From an uncultured Lachnospiraceae bacterium (GTDB taxonomy: Bacteria; Bacillota; Clostridia; Lachnospirales; Lachnospiraceae): 14,088 nucleotides of DNA. The notes beneath the pieces were generated by a model. It was not told where the DNA came from and did no database searches. It saw only the letters and a program-made list of their open reading frames with translations. The DNA is taken from contig CAJTOW010000103.1 in NCBI GenBank assembly GCA_910577655.1, positions 1-14,088 of the forward strand. The letters are read 5' to 3'. Position numbers and translations under genes: made by a program. Of this stretch, positions 1-6,458 are shown piece after piece. Position 1 is the first letter of the stretch. The number at the start of each line of letters is the position of its first letter.

Positions 1-54
1 AAGCGAGCTTGACGTCTGTTTTCGTCCAGTTTTCCCCGCCCCGTGAACTGTAAC
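1..54 (-). repeat. Truncated copy of the 152-bp palindromic element, cut by window start
   Basis: These 54 bases match the reverse complement of 13739-13792 at 51 of 54 positions. They end (positions 43-54) in GTGAACTGTAAC, the complement of the element's left terminus. The rest of the element would lie to the left of the window. If it carries the same 8-bp target duplication as the complete copy, the duplicate should be GCGTATAT at 55-62. Only one end is seen. Confidence 0.8.
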
Positions 55-104
55 GCGTATATGGCAGCGGTTCATAGGGCAGATGCCAATTATGAAAAAC
101 AGGA

Positions 105-134
105 TTGCGGCCGATGACGGCGGTATGGTATAAT
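105..134 (+). promoter_or_regulatory. Probable sigma-A promoter of the AAA-ATPase-like gene
   Basis: A perfect TATAAT at 129-134 is preceded by TGG (extended -10 type). A weak -35 TTGCGG lies at 105-110 with an 18-nt spacer. Transcription would start near 141, giving a leader of about 97 nt before the ATG at 238. Confidence 0.6.
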
Positions 135-237
135 ATGAATATTTAGTGAGTGCAGGCCAGAGGCGCAGCATGAGGTTAGTGGACATGGTATCATGATTGC
201 AAAAGAGTTCTGATAACAGAGGGAGCTTGAAGATCAA

Positions 238-1914
238 ATGGGCATTTATTTAAACAATACAAGTGCATATGGCTTATTCCAGGAGGATTACTCCCTTACG
301 TATTATGTGGACAAGTCGGATATGATCCGGGAACTTGTACCGGTTATGGAGTTAAAGTGGAATGGTGAAGAACGGGCTGGCGTCAGCAAAGGCAAGAACC
401 TTAAGTATCTGGCCATTACCAGGCCGCGCCGGTTTGGAAAGACTGTTATGGCCAATATGATCGCCTCTTATTTTGGAAAGGGTGTGGACAGCCATAAGGA
501 ATTTGACACCCTGAAGGTGTCCCGGTATCCGTGGTACAGGAAACACTTAAACCAGCATAATGTAATTCATATCATGTTCAATAAAATGCCGGATGAGATG
601 ATTACCTATGCCCAGTATATCAGCCGTATCAAAAAAGGACTGATCACCGATTTGCAGAAAACCTATCCTGATGCTGAGATAGACAAAGACGATGCCGTGT
701 GGGATGCCTTGACAAAAGTATATGAATACTGCGGTGGGGAAAGATTCATATTTGTTCTGGATGAATGGGATTATATTTACCATCAGGATTTTTCCACAGA
801 AAAAGATAAGGCAAATTTCACAAAATTTCTCAGCAGTCTTTTAAAGGACAATGCTTATGTGGAGATGGCATATATGACCGGTATCCTGCCAATTGCAAAA
901 TACTCCAGTGGTTCTGAGCTGAATATGTTCTGTGAGTATACGATGGTGACGGAGGAAAAATACAGTGAGTATTTTGGATTTGTTGACAGTGAAGTCGACG
1001 ATCTTTACGCCAGATATCTGGAGCACCAGACTGAAAACAGGAATGTCACCCGGGAAGAGCTGCGTGCCTGGTACGACGGATACCGTACAAAATCAGGGGA
1101 ACGTGTATATAATCCGCGTTCTGTGGTTCTGGCCCTGGAGAACAATAATCTCGGCAATTACTGGACTAACTCCGGCCCTTATGATGAACTGTTTTACTAT
1201 GTCGGGGCAAATGTAGACCAGGTGAAGGATGATGTAGGACTTCTGGTTTCAGATATTCCGGTTCCGGCAAAGGTCCAGGAATATGCAGCCACATCCATGG
1301 AGCTTAAGACACGGGATGAGATTTTTTCTGCCATGGTAGTTTACGGATTTTTGAATTATGAAAATGGATTTGTTTCTGTACCAAATAAAGAACTGATGGA
1401 TAAATTCGCTGAGATGGTACAAAAGGAGGCTTCTCTTGGAAATGTATACCGGCTTACCAGGGAGTCAGGGCGGATGCTTGCAGCGACAAAAGCCAGGGAC
1501 ACAAAAACGATGGCGGAGATTCTACTGTTTGTGCATAATACCGAAAGTCCTCTGACGGTCTACAACAATGAGGCAGAACTGGCATCCATTTTGAAACTGG
1601 TTTATTTGCAGGCCCGTGATTTTTACCGTATCGAGCGGGAAGATAAGGCCGGAATTGGGTATGTGGATTTTATTTTTTATCCATTTGTGAAAAGTGATGA
1701 CGCTATTATCATCGAGCTGAAGGTAAACCATACGGCAGACGAAGCGGTCAAACAGATCAGGGACCGGCAATACGCGCTCCGGTTTGAGGGGAAAATCGGG
1801 GAACGCCCGGAATATACGGGGCGTATTCTCGCGGTTGGCATTGCTTATCATAAAAATGATGGGAATAAACGGCATGAATGTAAGGTTGAGGTTCTGCGTG
1901 AAAGCCTGAAATAA
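238..1914 (+). CDS. AAA-ATPase-like / DUF1703 (PD-(D/E)XK nuclease-like) protein
   Basis: 558 residues, the usual size of this family, which is abundant in gut anaerobes and often present in several copies per genome. The N-terminal half is the AAA-ATPase-like domain: the P-loop-like RPRRFGKT is at residues 62-69 and a Walker B-like strand FIFVLDEWD at 170-178. The C-terminal part is the DUF1703 PD-(D/E)XK fold: E447, D477 (GYVDF), E493-x-K495 (IIELK) and the following AVKQI...Y helix look like an intact nuclease core. The biological role is not established; defence or mobile-element functions have been suggested from the fold, which is inference. The start is ATG 238, with a GGGAG ribosome site about 12 nt upstream. 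The codon use looks more AT-rich than that of the two highly biased genes fusA2 and nifJ, which fits an acquired or weakly expressed gene. It stands alone, with its own promoter. Confidence 0.9.
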   Translation: MGIYLNNTSAYGLFQEDYSLTYYVDKSDMIRELVPVMELKWNGEERAGVSKGKNLKYLAITRPRRFGKTVMANMIASYFGKGVDSHKEFDTLKVSRYPWYRKHLNQHNVIHIMFNKMPDEMITYAQYISRIKKGLITDLQKTYPDAEIDKDDAVWDALTKVYEYCGGERFIFVLDEWDYIYHQDFSTEKDKANFTKFLSSLLKDNAYVEMAYMTGILPIAKYSSGSELNMFCEYTMVTEEKYSEYFGFVDSEVDDLYARYLEHQTENRNVTREELRAWYDGYRTKSGERVYNPRSVVLALENNNLGNYWTNSGPYDELFYYVGANVDQVKDDVGLLVSDIPVPAKVQEYAATSMELKTRDEIFSAMVVYGFLNYENGFVSVPNKELMDKFAEMVQKEASLGNVYRLTRESGRMLAATKARDTKTMAEILLFVHNTESPLTVYNNEAELASILKLVYLQARDFYRIEREDKAGIGYVDFIFYPFVKSDDAIIIELKVNHTADEAVKQIRDRQYALRFEGKIGERPEYTGRILAVGIAYHKNDGNKRHECKVEVLRESLK

Positions 1915-2055
1915 TGCCATAGGGCGCCGTGCCGGGGTGTTTTAAGTAACTGGGCATGACTGTAAACAGCTTCATTCTACCATACTGCATTACATGGGAA
2001 ATCAGATGTTCTGTTTGATAAAATAGAAAAATACTGTGCAAATAGTCTAAACAGC

Positions 2056-2084
2056 TTGTAATTTTCGAACTTTTTTAGTAAAAT
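2056..2084 (+). promoter_or_regulatory. Sigma-A promoter of the EF-G-like GTPase gene
   Basis: TTGTAA (2056-2061), a 17-nt spacer and TAAAAT (2079-2084). Transcription would start near 2091 and give a 70-nt leader. This makes the TTG at 2092 impossible as a start and supports ATG 2161. Confidence 0.7.
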
Positions 2085-2102
2085 ATCCTTATTGGACTTC
2101 AT

Positions 2103-2130
2103 GTGGCTGTTCAGGTATCTGGACTGTCAC
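2103..2130. repeat. Possible degraded 28-bp palindromic insertion in the fusA2 leader
   Basis: An imperfect inverted repeat, GTGGCTGTTCAG then GTAT then CTGGACTGTCAC. Read inward, the right end is GTGACAGTCCAG, close to the GYAACAGTYCAG terminus of the short palindromes elsewhere in the window. The flanking octamers GACTTCAT and AACTTAAC agree at only 5 of 8 positions, so membership is uncertain. It lies inside the predicted leader RNA. Confidence 0.35.
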
Positions 2131-2160
2131 AACTTAACATCAAGTACAGGAGGGCATTTT

Positions 2161-4263
2161 ATGAACGTTTATGGAACAAAAGCTATCCGTAACGTCGTAT
2201 TACTCGGTCACGGCGGGGCCGGTAAGACGACGGCAGCAGAGGCGATGGCTCTGCTCACCGGAGTCACAAAACGTATGGGAAAGGTTACGGATGGCAACAC
2301 CATCAGTGACTATGACAAAGAGGAAATCAAACGCCAGTTCTCCATTTCCACTTCTCTGATTCCCCTGGAATACAAAGGAGAGGATGGACCGATCAAGATC
2401 AATTTACTGGATACTCCTGGATACTTCGATTTCGTGGGTGAAGTAGAAGAGGCTGTCAGCGTGGCAGACGCTGCGGTCATCGTTGTGAACTGCAAGGCCG
2501 GTATCGAGGTGGGTACCGAGAAGGCCTGGGAGATATGTGAGAAGTACGAGTTACCACGTATGATTTTCGTTACCAATATGGATGACGACCATGCCAGCTA
2601 CCGTGAACTGGTACTGAAGCTGGAGACACGTTTCGGAAGAAAGATCGCACCGTTTCAGCTGCCGATCCGTGAGAACGAGAAGTTCGTCGGATTTGTTAAT
2701 GTAGTTAAGATGGAGGGCAGACGCTTTACCAATCTTAGTGATTACGAAGAATGTGAGATTCCCGAGTACTCCAAGAAGAACCTGGGCATTGCAAGAGAGG
2801 CCCTGATGGAGGCGGTTGCAGAGACCAGCGAGGAGTACATGGAGCGCTATTTCTCAGGGGATGAGTTCAGCTACAATGAGATCGAAGAGGCGCTCAGGGA
2901 ACATGTAATAGATGGCAATATCGTACCTGTGCTGATGGGTTCCGGCATCAACTGCCAGGGCTTTGCCACCCTGCTGCGTGCCATCAGCCGTTACTTCCCG
3001 TCACCGGATAAGTTCGAGTGCATCGGCGTGGACGTATCCACCGGAGAGCGCTTCACCGCCAAGTACAATGACAGCGTATCCCTGTCAGCCAAGGTATTCA
3101 AGACCATCGTAGATCCCTTCATCGGCAAATATTCCCTGATGAAGATATGTACCGGTACCTTGAAGCCGGACAGCGTAGCCTACAATGTCAATAAGGATGT
3201 GGAAGAGAAGATCGCCAAGGTCTACCTGCTGAGAGGCAAGGACGTGATCGAGGTTCCGGAGCTGAAGGCAGGCGATATCGGCGCCGTAGCCAAGCTGACC
3301 GTGACCCAGACCGGCGACACCATGGCAGTCCGCACGGCTCCCATTGTGTACCACAAGCCGCAGATTTCCACACCCTATACCTACATGCGCTACAACACCA
3401 TGACCAAGGGAGACGAGGACAAGGTATCCAGCGCCCTGGCCAAGCTGATGGAAGAGGATCTGACCTTAAAGGCAGTCAATGACAAGGAGAACCGCCAGCT
3501 TCTGCTGTACGGGATCGGAGACCAGCAGCTGGAGGTTGTGGTCAGCAAGCTTTTGAACCGTTATAAAGTAGAAGTGGAGCTGAGCAAGCCCAAATTCGCT
3601 TTCCGGGAGACCATCCGCAAGAAAGTGGAGGTACAGGGCAAGTATAAGAAGCAGTCCGGCGGACACGGCCAGTACGGCGATGTCAAGATGGAATTCGAAC
3701 CCTCCGGAGATCTGGAGACTCCTTACGTATTCGAGGAGCGGGTATTCGGCGGCGCGGTTCCCAAGAACTACTTCCCGGCTGTTGAGAAGGGTGTGCAGGA
3801 CAGCTGTCTGAAGGGACCGCTGGCTGCTTATCCGGTAGTTGGCGTGAAGGCCACCCTGGTGGACGGTTCCTACCATCCGGTTGATTCTTCCGAGATGGCA
3901 TTCAAGACCGCTGCTTCCATGGCCTTTAAGAAGGGCTTCATGGAGGCCAATCCGGTTCTCTTAGAGCCCATCGCTTCCCTGAAGGTGACGGTTCCGGATA
4001 AGTTCACCGGTGATGTCATGGGTGACTTGAACCGCAGACGGGGCCGTGTGCTGGGCATGAACTCCGACCATCACGGCAAACAGATCATTGAGGCAGATAT
4101 CCCCATGTCCGAGCTCTTCGGCTACAATACGGATCTGCGCTCCATGACCGGCGGCATCGGTGTGTTCGAGTATGAGTTCGCAAGATACGAGCAGGCACCT
4201 GGCGATATCCAGAAGAAGGAAGTGGAGGCAAGAGCTTCTAAGGTTGACAGTGCAGACGCATAA
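2161..4263 (+). CDS. fusA2: EF-G-like translational GTPase (EF-G-2 / FusA2 type)
   Basis: 700 residues with the five-domain EF-G layout. G1 is GHGGAGKT at 16-23, G3 is DTPG at 84-87, and the domain IV loop GGHGQYGDV is at 500-508. Canonical EF-G has GHIDAGKT at G1; the GHGGAGKT form belongs to the EF-G-like paralogue group (EF-G-2), whose members bind ribosomes and GTP but whose cellular task is not settled. The G4 motif reads TNMD (138-141) where most translational GTPases have NKxD. The start is ATG 2161, with AGGAGG at 2148-2153 and 7-nt spacing; a longer reading from TTG 2092 would start at the predicted transcription start site. Strong codon bias suggests high expression. It is transcribed alone and followed by a structured tail and a terminator. 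Whether it acts in elongation, in ribosome recycling or as a tetracycline-protection-like factor cannot be told from sequence; the essential EF-G is presumably elsewhere. Confidence 0.92.
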   Translation: MNVYGTKAIRNVVLLGHGGAGKTTAAEAMALLTGVTKRMGKVTDGNTISDYDKEEIKRQFSISTSLIPLEYKGEDGPIKINLLDTPGYFDFVGEVEEAVSVADAAVIVVNCKAGIEVGTEKAWEICEKYELPRMIFVTNMDDDHASYRELVLKLETRFGRKIAPFQLPIRENEKFVGFVNVVKMEGRRFTNLSDYEECEIPEYSKKNLGIAREALMEAVAETSEEYMERYFSGDEFSYNEIEEALREHVIDGNIVPVLMGSGINCQGFATLLRAISRYFPSPDKFECIGVDVSTGERFTAKYNDSVSLSAKVFKTIVDPFIGKYSLMKICTGTLKPDSVAYNVNKDVEEKIAKVYLLRGKDVIEVPELKAGDIGAVAKLTVTQTGDTMAVRTAPIVYHKPQISTPYTYMRYNTMTKGDEDKVSSALAKLMEEDLTLKAVNDKENRQLLLYGIGDQQLEVVVSKLLNRYKVEVELSKPKFAFRETIRKKVEVQGKYKKQSGGHGQYGDVKMEFEPSGDLETPYVFEERVFGGAVPKNYFPAVEKGVQDSCLKGPLAAYPVVGVKATLVDGSYHPVDSSEMAFKTAASMAFKKGFMEANPVLLEPIASLKVTVPDKFTGDVMGDLNRRRGRVLGMNSDHHGKQIIEADIPMSELFGYNTDLRSMTGGIGVFEYEFARYEQAPGDIQKKEVEARASKVDSADA

Positions 4264-4268
4264 GATAC

Positions 4269-4375
4269 TGGAGCGTATTTGAAAATTCATTCCCTGCATC
4301 TCCACAAGGGGCGCCAGCGGTGCCCCGCAAAGTGGAACGCACAGTCACCGGAAAGCGATTTTCAAACACGCTCTA
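4269..4375 (+). other. Structured 3' segment of the fusA2 transcript
   Basis: A 16-bp stem (4271-4286 with 4358-4373, one mismatch, extendable by two pairs) encloses about 71 nt. Inside it, TCCAC pairs with GTGGA, and between them GGGGCGCC pairs with GGTGCCCC around an AGC loop. The whole fold starts 5 nt after the stop codon and ends just before the terminator. No known riboswitch or RNA family is recognised. It may be an RNA-stability structure, a processed small RNA or an old palindromic insertion. Confidence 0.5.
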
Positions 4376-4379
4376 AGGC

Positions 4380-4419
4380 GGCGGGATCCATTGTTTGCAA
4401 TGGGTTCCGCCCATTTTTT
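4380..4419 (+). terminator. Rho-independent terminator of fusA2
   Basis: A 14-bp stem (4380-4393 with 4398-4411, two G-U pairs) with a TTTG loop, followed by CATTTTTTC. Confidence 0.9.
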
Positions 4420-4427
4420 CGTCTTAG

Positions 4428-4458
4428 GCAACAGTTCGGATACTTCCTGAATTGTTAC
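4428..4458. mobile_element. 31-bp palindromic mini-insertion with 8-bp target duplication CGTCTTAG
   Basis: The element runs from GCAACAGTTC to GAATTGTTAC, its two ends forming an imperfect inverted repeat around an 11-nt loop. It is bounded exactly by CGTCTTAG at 4420-4427 and CGTCTTAG at 4459-4466. It shares termini with the elements at 5804, 8852, 13739 and 14032. It sits between the fusA2 terminator and the convergent small operon and breaks no gene. Confidence 0.75.
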
Positions 4459-4477
4459 CGTCTTAGTTTAAATGACC

Positions 4478-4512
4478 CAAAACGGCCCGGGGTCAGGTGC
4501 TGCCTGCCGGGC
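4478..4512 (-). terminator. Candidate terminator of the two-gene minus-strand operon
   Basis: GCCCGG (4485-4490) pairs with CCGGGC (4507-4512), with CAGG/CCTG inside and a 3-nt bulge. Read on the minus strand it is followed by CGTTTTGGG, a short T-run. Confidence 0.5.
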
Positions 4513-4559
4513 ACAGCAAAGTGCATAAGAGCGGCCCAAAGGGGCATAGAGAGTGGCTG

Positions 4560-4847
4560 TCAGGATTTCCTGGCAGCCATTTTGTTTGCGAGCATTTTAA
4601 GCATCTCCATCTTGCGTTTCTCCTCAGGGCTCATACTGGAGGAGAGGACGGAGACGATCTGTTGTGTCTCTTCATTGGAAAACTGGATTCCTCTTTTGAG
4701 GGCCTCCACCTGGATGGAGGCAAATGCTGCCATGAGCTGGGATTTTGGCTTCTGGGAGATATCCCGGGCCAGTTCCTTAAGAAAATTCAGCTTCTCTGGC
4801 GGAAAACCGGAGAGTCTCGGGTCCTTGGACCAGTCGGACTGTAACAT
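4560..4847 (-). CDS. Conserved small helical protein, function unknown
   Basis: 95 residues, no signal peptide or membrane segment, rich in Lys, Glu, Met and Ala, and predicted almost wholly helical. It resembles uncharacterised Lachnospiraceae proteins that contain 'PPEKLNFL', a 'F-S-x-E-E-T' turn and 'MSPEEKRK'; this is recalled family resemblance, not a search. The start is ATG 4847, with AAGGAG about 11 nt upstream. A longer reading from ATG 4949 adds a Pro/Arg-rich stretch with no ribosome site in front and was not used. Its last codons form a hairpin (about 4555-4579) that overlaps the stop codon. It lies 171 nt downstream of the 114-residue gene on the same strand and probably shares its transcript. 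Confidence 0.75.
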   Translation of the reverse strand: MLQSDWSKDPRLSGFPPEKLNFLKELARDISQKPKSQLMAAFASIQVEALKRGIQFSNEETQQIVSVLSSSMSPEEKRKMEMLKMLANKMAARKS

Positions 4848-5018
4848 AGGCAGACACACTCCTTTCTGCAGATTATTCAGTATCGTATTTTGGCCGGTCT
4901 GGGCCCGGGGCTTGCGGGGGCGGCAATGTGCCGGAGAGTCCGGCCCCATGGTCTGTCCGGCTCACGGTGTTTTGTCAGAGGGCCGACGGCCCCGGCTGTG
5001 TCTGGATTCCCACTTTTG

Positions 5019-5363
5019 TCAGCGGGCCAGCGGCTGCATGGTCTGGATCATCAGCTGGATGTTCTCCAGCGTCTCGATCATTTCCCGTTCCCTGGGACCG
5101 GCGTAGGGCTTGATGGCCTGGATCAGCTCCATGGGACTTGACGGCCGCTGCTGGTCTGTGGAAAGTCCCATGGCCGAAAGTTCTCCCTGGCTGAATATGT
5201 TCTGTACATGCTGCAGCTCCTGGAATTTGACGAAGACAGACAGCATCCGCTGCCAGGAGGGCGGGATATGGGGAATAGCGGCCTTGAGCATCTGGAGCTG
5301 GGGAGTGACCAGCATATAGTCGAACTCCGTCAGTCTGATATCATGTTCCTGGTTTCCTTCCAT
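5019..5363 (-). CDS. Conserved small helical protein, partner of the downstream gene, function unknown
   Basis: 114 residues, soluble, rich in Gln, Met and Leu, with several amphipathic helices and a Pro-rich break near the middle (IPHIPPSWQRM). No catalytic motif is seen. The C-terminal part (SPMELIQAIKPYAGPRERE, then a Met/Gln-rich helix) looks like the most conserved block, judged only by its composition. The start is ATG 5361-5363, with a modest GAGAAAG site 10 nt upstream; the longer reading from 5438 begins with residues of no recognisable pattern. It is followed at 171 nt by the 95-residue gene on the same strand. The pair recalls neighbouring hypothetical proteins of Lachnospiraceae, so a joint role is plausible, but no function is claimed. 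Confidence 0.7.
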   Translation of the reverse strand: MEGNQEHDIRLTEFDYMLVTPQLQMLKAAIPHIPPSWQRMLSVFVKFQELQHVQNIFSQGELSAMGLSTDQQRPSSPMELIQAIKPYAGPREREMIETLENIQLMIQTMQPLAR

Positions 5364-5530
5364 AATGGCAAGTCTTTCTCTGGTTTTGAAACAATATATG
5401 CTGGAAAAAGCAAAAACATGACGGCAGGGAGGATCCATATCTTCTGACAGGAGAAAGGACAGGGGCTGTTAAAGATAAACAGCGTTTTGTATTTGGATTT
5501 TCGGACAATCCATATTCCCAGTCAGGGATA

Positions 5531-5569
5531 TCCTGCATAGAATAATATTGTAATGAATGATATGCAGGA
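5531..5569 (+). promoter_or_regulatory. Inverted repeat covering the ribosome site of the 59-residue gene
   Basis: TCCTGCATA (5531-5539) and TATGCAGGA (5561-5569) form a perfect 9-bp inverted repeat. The 3' arm contains most of the AGGAG ribosome site (5566-5570) of the GTG start at 5579. It could act as an RNA hairpin that hides the site or as a DNA operator. Confidence 0.5.
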
Positions 5570-5578
5570 GACGAGGAC

Positions 5579-5758
5579 GTGGGAACAAGACTTGTGATTG
5601 ACGGGAATTCCGTGTATGAGATAGACGAGACCTGCCAGAAGGCAGGAAGGGATATGTGGGCCGGAGGCCGCAGGGGAAACAGAAAGCCCTGGGGACGGGA
5701 AGAGGACGAGGAAGGCGGCCACAACAGCTCAGGCAGATACGGCCGTCTGTCCCACTGA
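5579..5758 (+). CDS. Small conserved-looking protein, 59 residues, GTG start
   Basis: The start GTG 5579 follows AGGAG at 5566-5570 with 8-nt spacing. An in-frame TGA seven codons upstream excludes any longer form. The product begins (M)GTRLVIDGNSVYEIDE, an ordered beta-rich N-terminus, and then turns into a Gly/Arg/Glu-rich tail (residues 26-59) without hydrophobic segments. No family is recognised with confidence. It is transcribed divergently from the pair of helical-protein genes, sharing a 215-bp intergenic region. The good ribosome site and the sharp change from ordered to charged sequence argue that it is real. Confidence 0.6.
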   Translation: MGTRLVIDGNSVYEIDETCQKAGRDMWAGGRRGNRKPWGREEDEEGGHNSSGRYGRLSH

Positions 5759-5803
5759 CCAAAAGAAAGGGGCGGCTAAGAGCCGGCCCCCGGGTGATAA
5801 AGG

Positions 5804-5843
5804 GTAACAGTCCAGGCAGCAGGATGCCGGCCTGGACTGTTGC
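5804..5843. mobile_element. 40-bp palindromic mini-insertion with 8-bp target duplication GATAAARG
   Basis: GTAACAGTCCAGGC (5804-5817) and GCCTGGACTGTTGC (5830-5843) form a 14-nt inverted repeat with one mismatch and a 12-nt loop. It is flanked by GATAAAGG (5796-5803) and GATAAAAG (5844-5851), which agree at 7 of 8 positions. No T-run follows on either side, so it is not a simple terminator. It shares termini with the other short palindromes. Confidence 0.75.
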
Positions 5844-5844
5844 G

Positions 5845-5887
5845 ATAAAAGAAGTGACAGAGGGAATCCTTCTGGCAGGATTCCCTC
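5845..5887 (-). terminator. Probable terminator of the Cys-rich protein gene
   Basis: A perfect 10-bp stem, GAGGGAATCC (5860-5869) with GGATTCCCTC (5878-5887), and an 8-nt loop. Read on the minus strand it is followed by the T-rich TGTCACTTCTTTTATC. It lies about 60 nt past the stop codon. A weaker hairpin (5901-5906 with 5914-5919) lies between. Confidence 0.6.
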
Positions 5888-5949
5888 CCTGATATTACCG
5901 TTCACCGGTTCGGGGTGAATGGCAGCACGTTTTTTGCCGGTATAGGAGA

Positions 5950-6207
5950 TCAGCAGAAGCAGTTGTTGTTGCCGCCGCAGCAGCACAGCAGAAGAATGAT
6001 CCAGATCCAGTCGCATCCGCCGCAGAAGTTGTTGCAGCTATGTTCACAGCATCCGCTGCCGATTCCGCAGAACCCGCCGTTGCCGCCGCCGCAGCAGCAG
6101 CACAGGATCAGGATCAGCCAGATCATGTTGCAGCCGCTCCCTCCCGTATTGCAGCCGCAGTTACAATTACAATCACATCCACAGTTTGTTGCCGCTAAAT
6201 CACTCAT
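5950..6207 (-). CDS. Cys-rich small protein ('chorion class high-cysteine HCB protein 13' type)
   Basis: 85 residues, of which 22 are Cys (26%). The N-terminus (MSDLAATNCGCDC...) carries a C-x-C ladder at residues 9-19. Then come two copies of one unit, 26-47 and 65-85: Cys, an 8-residue hydrophobic stretch with Ile-Trp, a run of three or four Cys, then Gly/Asn and a closing Cys. Small proteins of this look are common in Lachnospiraceae and carry the automatic name 'chorion class high-cysteine HCB protein 13'; that name reflects composition only. The hydrophobic stretches are too short to span a membrane, and there is no signal peptide. Metal binding, a disulphide-linked coat or spore-layer role, or a modified peptide are all open. 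The start is ATG 6207, with GGAGG 7 nt upstream, a strong ribosome site. It is monocistronic, with a terminator after it, and transcribed divergently from the VanW gene. Confidence 0.8.
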   Translation of the reverse strand: MSDLAATNCGCDCNCNCGCNTGGSGCNMIWLILILCCCCGGGNGGFCGIGSGCCEHSCNNFCGGCDWIWIILLLCCCGGNNNCFC

Positions 6208-6363
6208 GCTAGTTCCTCCAAAAGATATTTACACTAAATAATATGAAGGTCAGCATGTCACTGTTTCCGCATTTTTGAAAAAATTTGAGGAGAGCCGGTT
6301 ACCGGGCATAAAAAAACAATAGAAAAATTCCTGAAAACAGGTGGAATTTTTTTCGGAAAGATG

Positions 6364-6410
6364 TATAATAGAAACACTGGTTTCCAGATATTCGACATCC
6401 GGAACCAGAA
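6364..6410 (+). promoter_or_regulatory. Probable promoter -10 and 5' hairpin of the VanW gene
   Basis: A perfect TATAAT lies at 6364-6369; no good -35 is seen (TGGAAT at 6342-6347 is the best). Transcription would begin near 6376, where CTGGTTTCC can pair with GGAACCAG at about 6401-6408 (one bulge), so the transcript would begin in a hairpin. The leader is about 83 nt. The 251-bp space 6208-6458 has no gene. Confidence 0.5.
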
Positions 6411-6458
6411 ACCCGGAAATGACAATCTCAAAATTCATATAGATAACAGGTGAAGAAA

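Noticed and set aside
67..80. GTTCATAGGGC-like sequence resembling an element end
   Set aside because: The similarity to the 152-bp element stops after about 17 bases and no partner end or target duplication was found.
1947..1968. GTAACTGGGCATGACTGTAAAC as another short palindrome
   Set aside because: The ends do not match the family terminus and no flanking direct repeat is present.
2092..2160. TTG 2092 as start of fusA2
   Set aside because: It coincides with the predicted transcription start; ATG 2161 has a consensus ribosome site.
4269..4375. Cobalamin or other known riboswitch
   Set aside because: It follows a stop codon and precedes a terminator with no downstream gene; the expected conserved boxes are absent.
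4279..5106. Plus-strand open frame of 275 residues opposite the two small minus genes
   Set aside because: It crosses the fusA2 terminator and the 31-bp insertion and has no ribosome site; the minus-strand genes have better starts and composition.
5536..5544. Sporulation sigma-K/E-like -10 (CATAGAATA) before the 59-residue gene
   Set aside because: No matching -35 at a proper distance, and it overlaps the inverted repeat.
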